A stretch of DNA of 64,000 nt from Larkinella sp. C7 (lineage in GTDB: Bacteria; Bacteroidota; Bacteroidia; Cytophagales; Spirosomataceae), in assembly GCF_006149005.1 (NCBI RefSeq), contig NZ_VBSL01000021.1, forward strand, positions 22,604 to 86,603, given 5' to 3'. The notes beneath the pieces are model-generated. The model saw only the letters and a program-made list of their open reading frames with translations. It made no database searches and had not been told where the DNA came from. Below are positions 63,939-64,000 of this stretch, piece after piece (position 1 is the stretch's first letter; each line of letters opens with the position of its first letter). Position numbers and translations under genes: made by a program.

Positions 63939-64000
63939 CTTCTTGTAACTTTTTGTGAATCAAAAGGTTAAGGGCCTCTTAAATCAATCAAATAAAAAAA

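Overview
The window looks like a large conjugative plasmid (or plasmid segment) of a Bacteroidota bacterium, most like the Spirosoma/Fibrella/Dyadobacter group of the Cytophagales. The reasons are a tra gene set in the order typical of Bacteroidota conjugative elements (traA-B-E-F-G-J-K-L-M-N-O-Q), a MobA/MobB/MobC transfer module, a RepB-type initiator with iterons, and promoters of the Bacteroidota type (TTG near -33, TAnnTTTG near -7). No integrase and no RNA gene was recognised.

Layout. (1) 1-12.4 kb is a defence island: a type I restriction-modification system (hsdM end, hsdS, hsdR) with a three-gene block inserted between hsdS and hsdR that reads as toxin, HTH antitoxin and SecB-like chaperone. 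Next come an AT-rich pair, a catalytically dead long prokaryotic Argonaute and an overlapping gene for a two-helix membrane protein, then an Mrr-type nuclease and a second PD-(D/E)XK-like protein. (2) 12.8-13.2 kb holds a decayed higBA pair. (3) 13.3-22.7 kb is a metal/arsenic region with divergent operons: leftward a small Cys/His-rich exported protein, a TonB receptor, a CDF cation transporter and an NAD synthetase; rightward arsR, arsM, arsC, acr3, a metallophosphoesterase and a small TonB-like protein. (4) 22.7-28.4 kb has vapBC, a merTP module, and a MerR regulator with two matching dyad operators controlling a MerF-like/UPF0060 pair and a leftward thiol-redox operon. (5) 28.5-31.0 kb has a recombinase remnant, two tiny genes and umuDC. 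(6) 31.5-44.2 kb is the leftward conjugation operon. (7) 44.3-48.8 kb has short repeats, hairpins and rightward mobABC. (8) 48.7-56.6 kb is plasmid housekeeping: M23 peptidase, DUF3945-like protein, Toprim protein, many unknown small proteins and a frameshifted exonuclease-like gene. (9) 56.8-64 kb is the replication region: repB and iterons, split by an intact Tn3-family transposon carrying a second mercury module.

How the genes work together. The left end combines several anti-phage layers. The middle is heavy-metal resistance under ArsR- and MerR-type control, with metal export, arsenic methylation and reduction, mercury uptake and capture, and thiol chemistry. The tra/mob genes spread the replicon. 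The most notable observations are the inactive Argonaute plus membrane effector, the toxin-antitoxin-chaperone block inside the hsd locus, and the Tn3-family insertion (5-bp duplication AATTA) that separates repB from six of its seven complete iterons. All functional calls come from reading the sequence; no database search was run.
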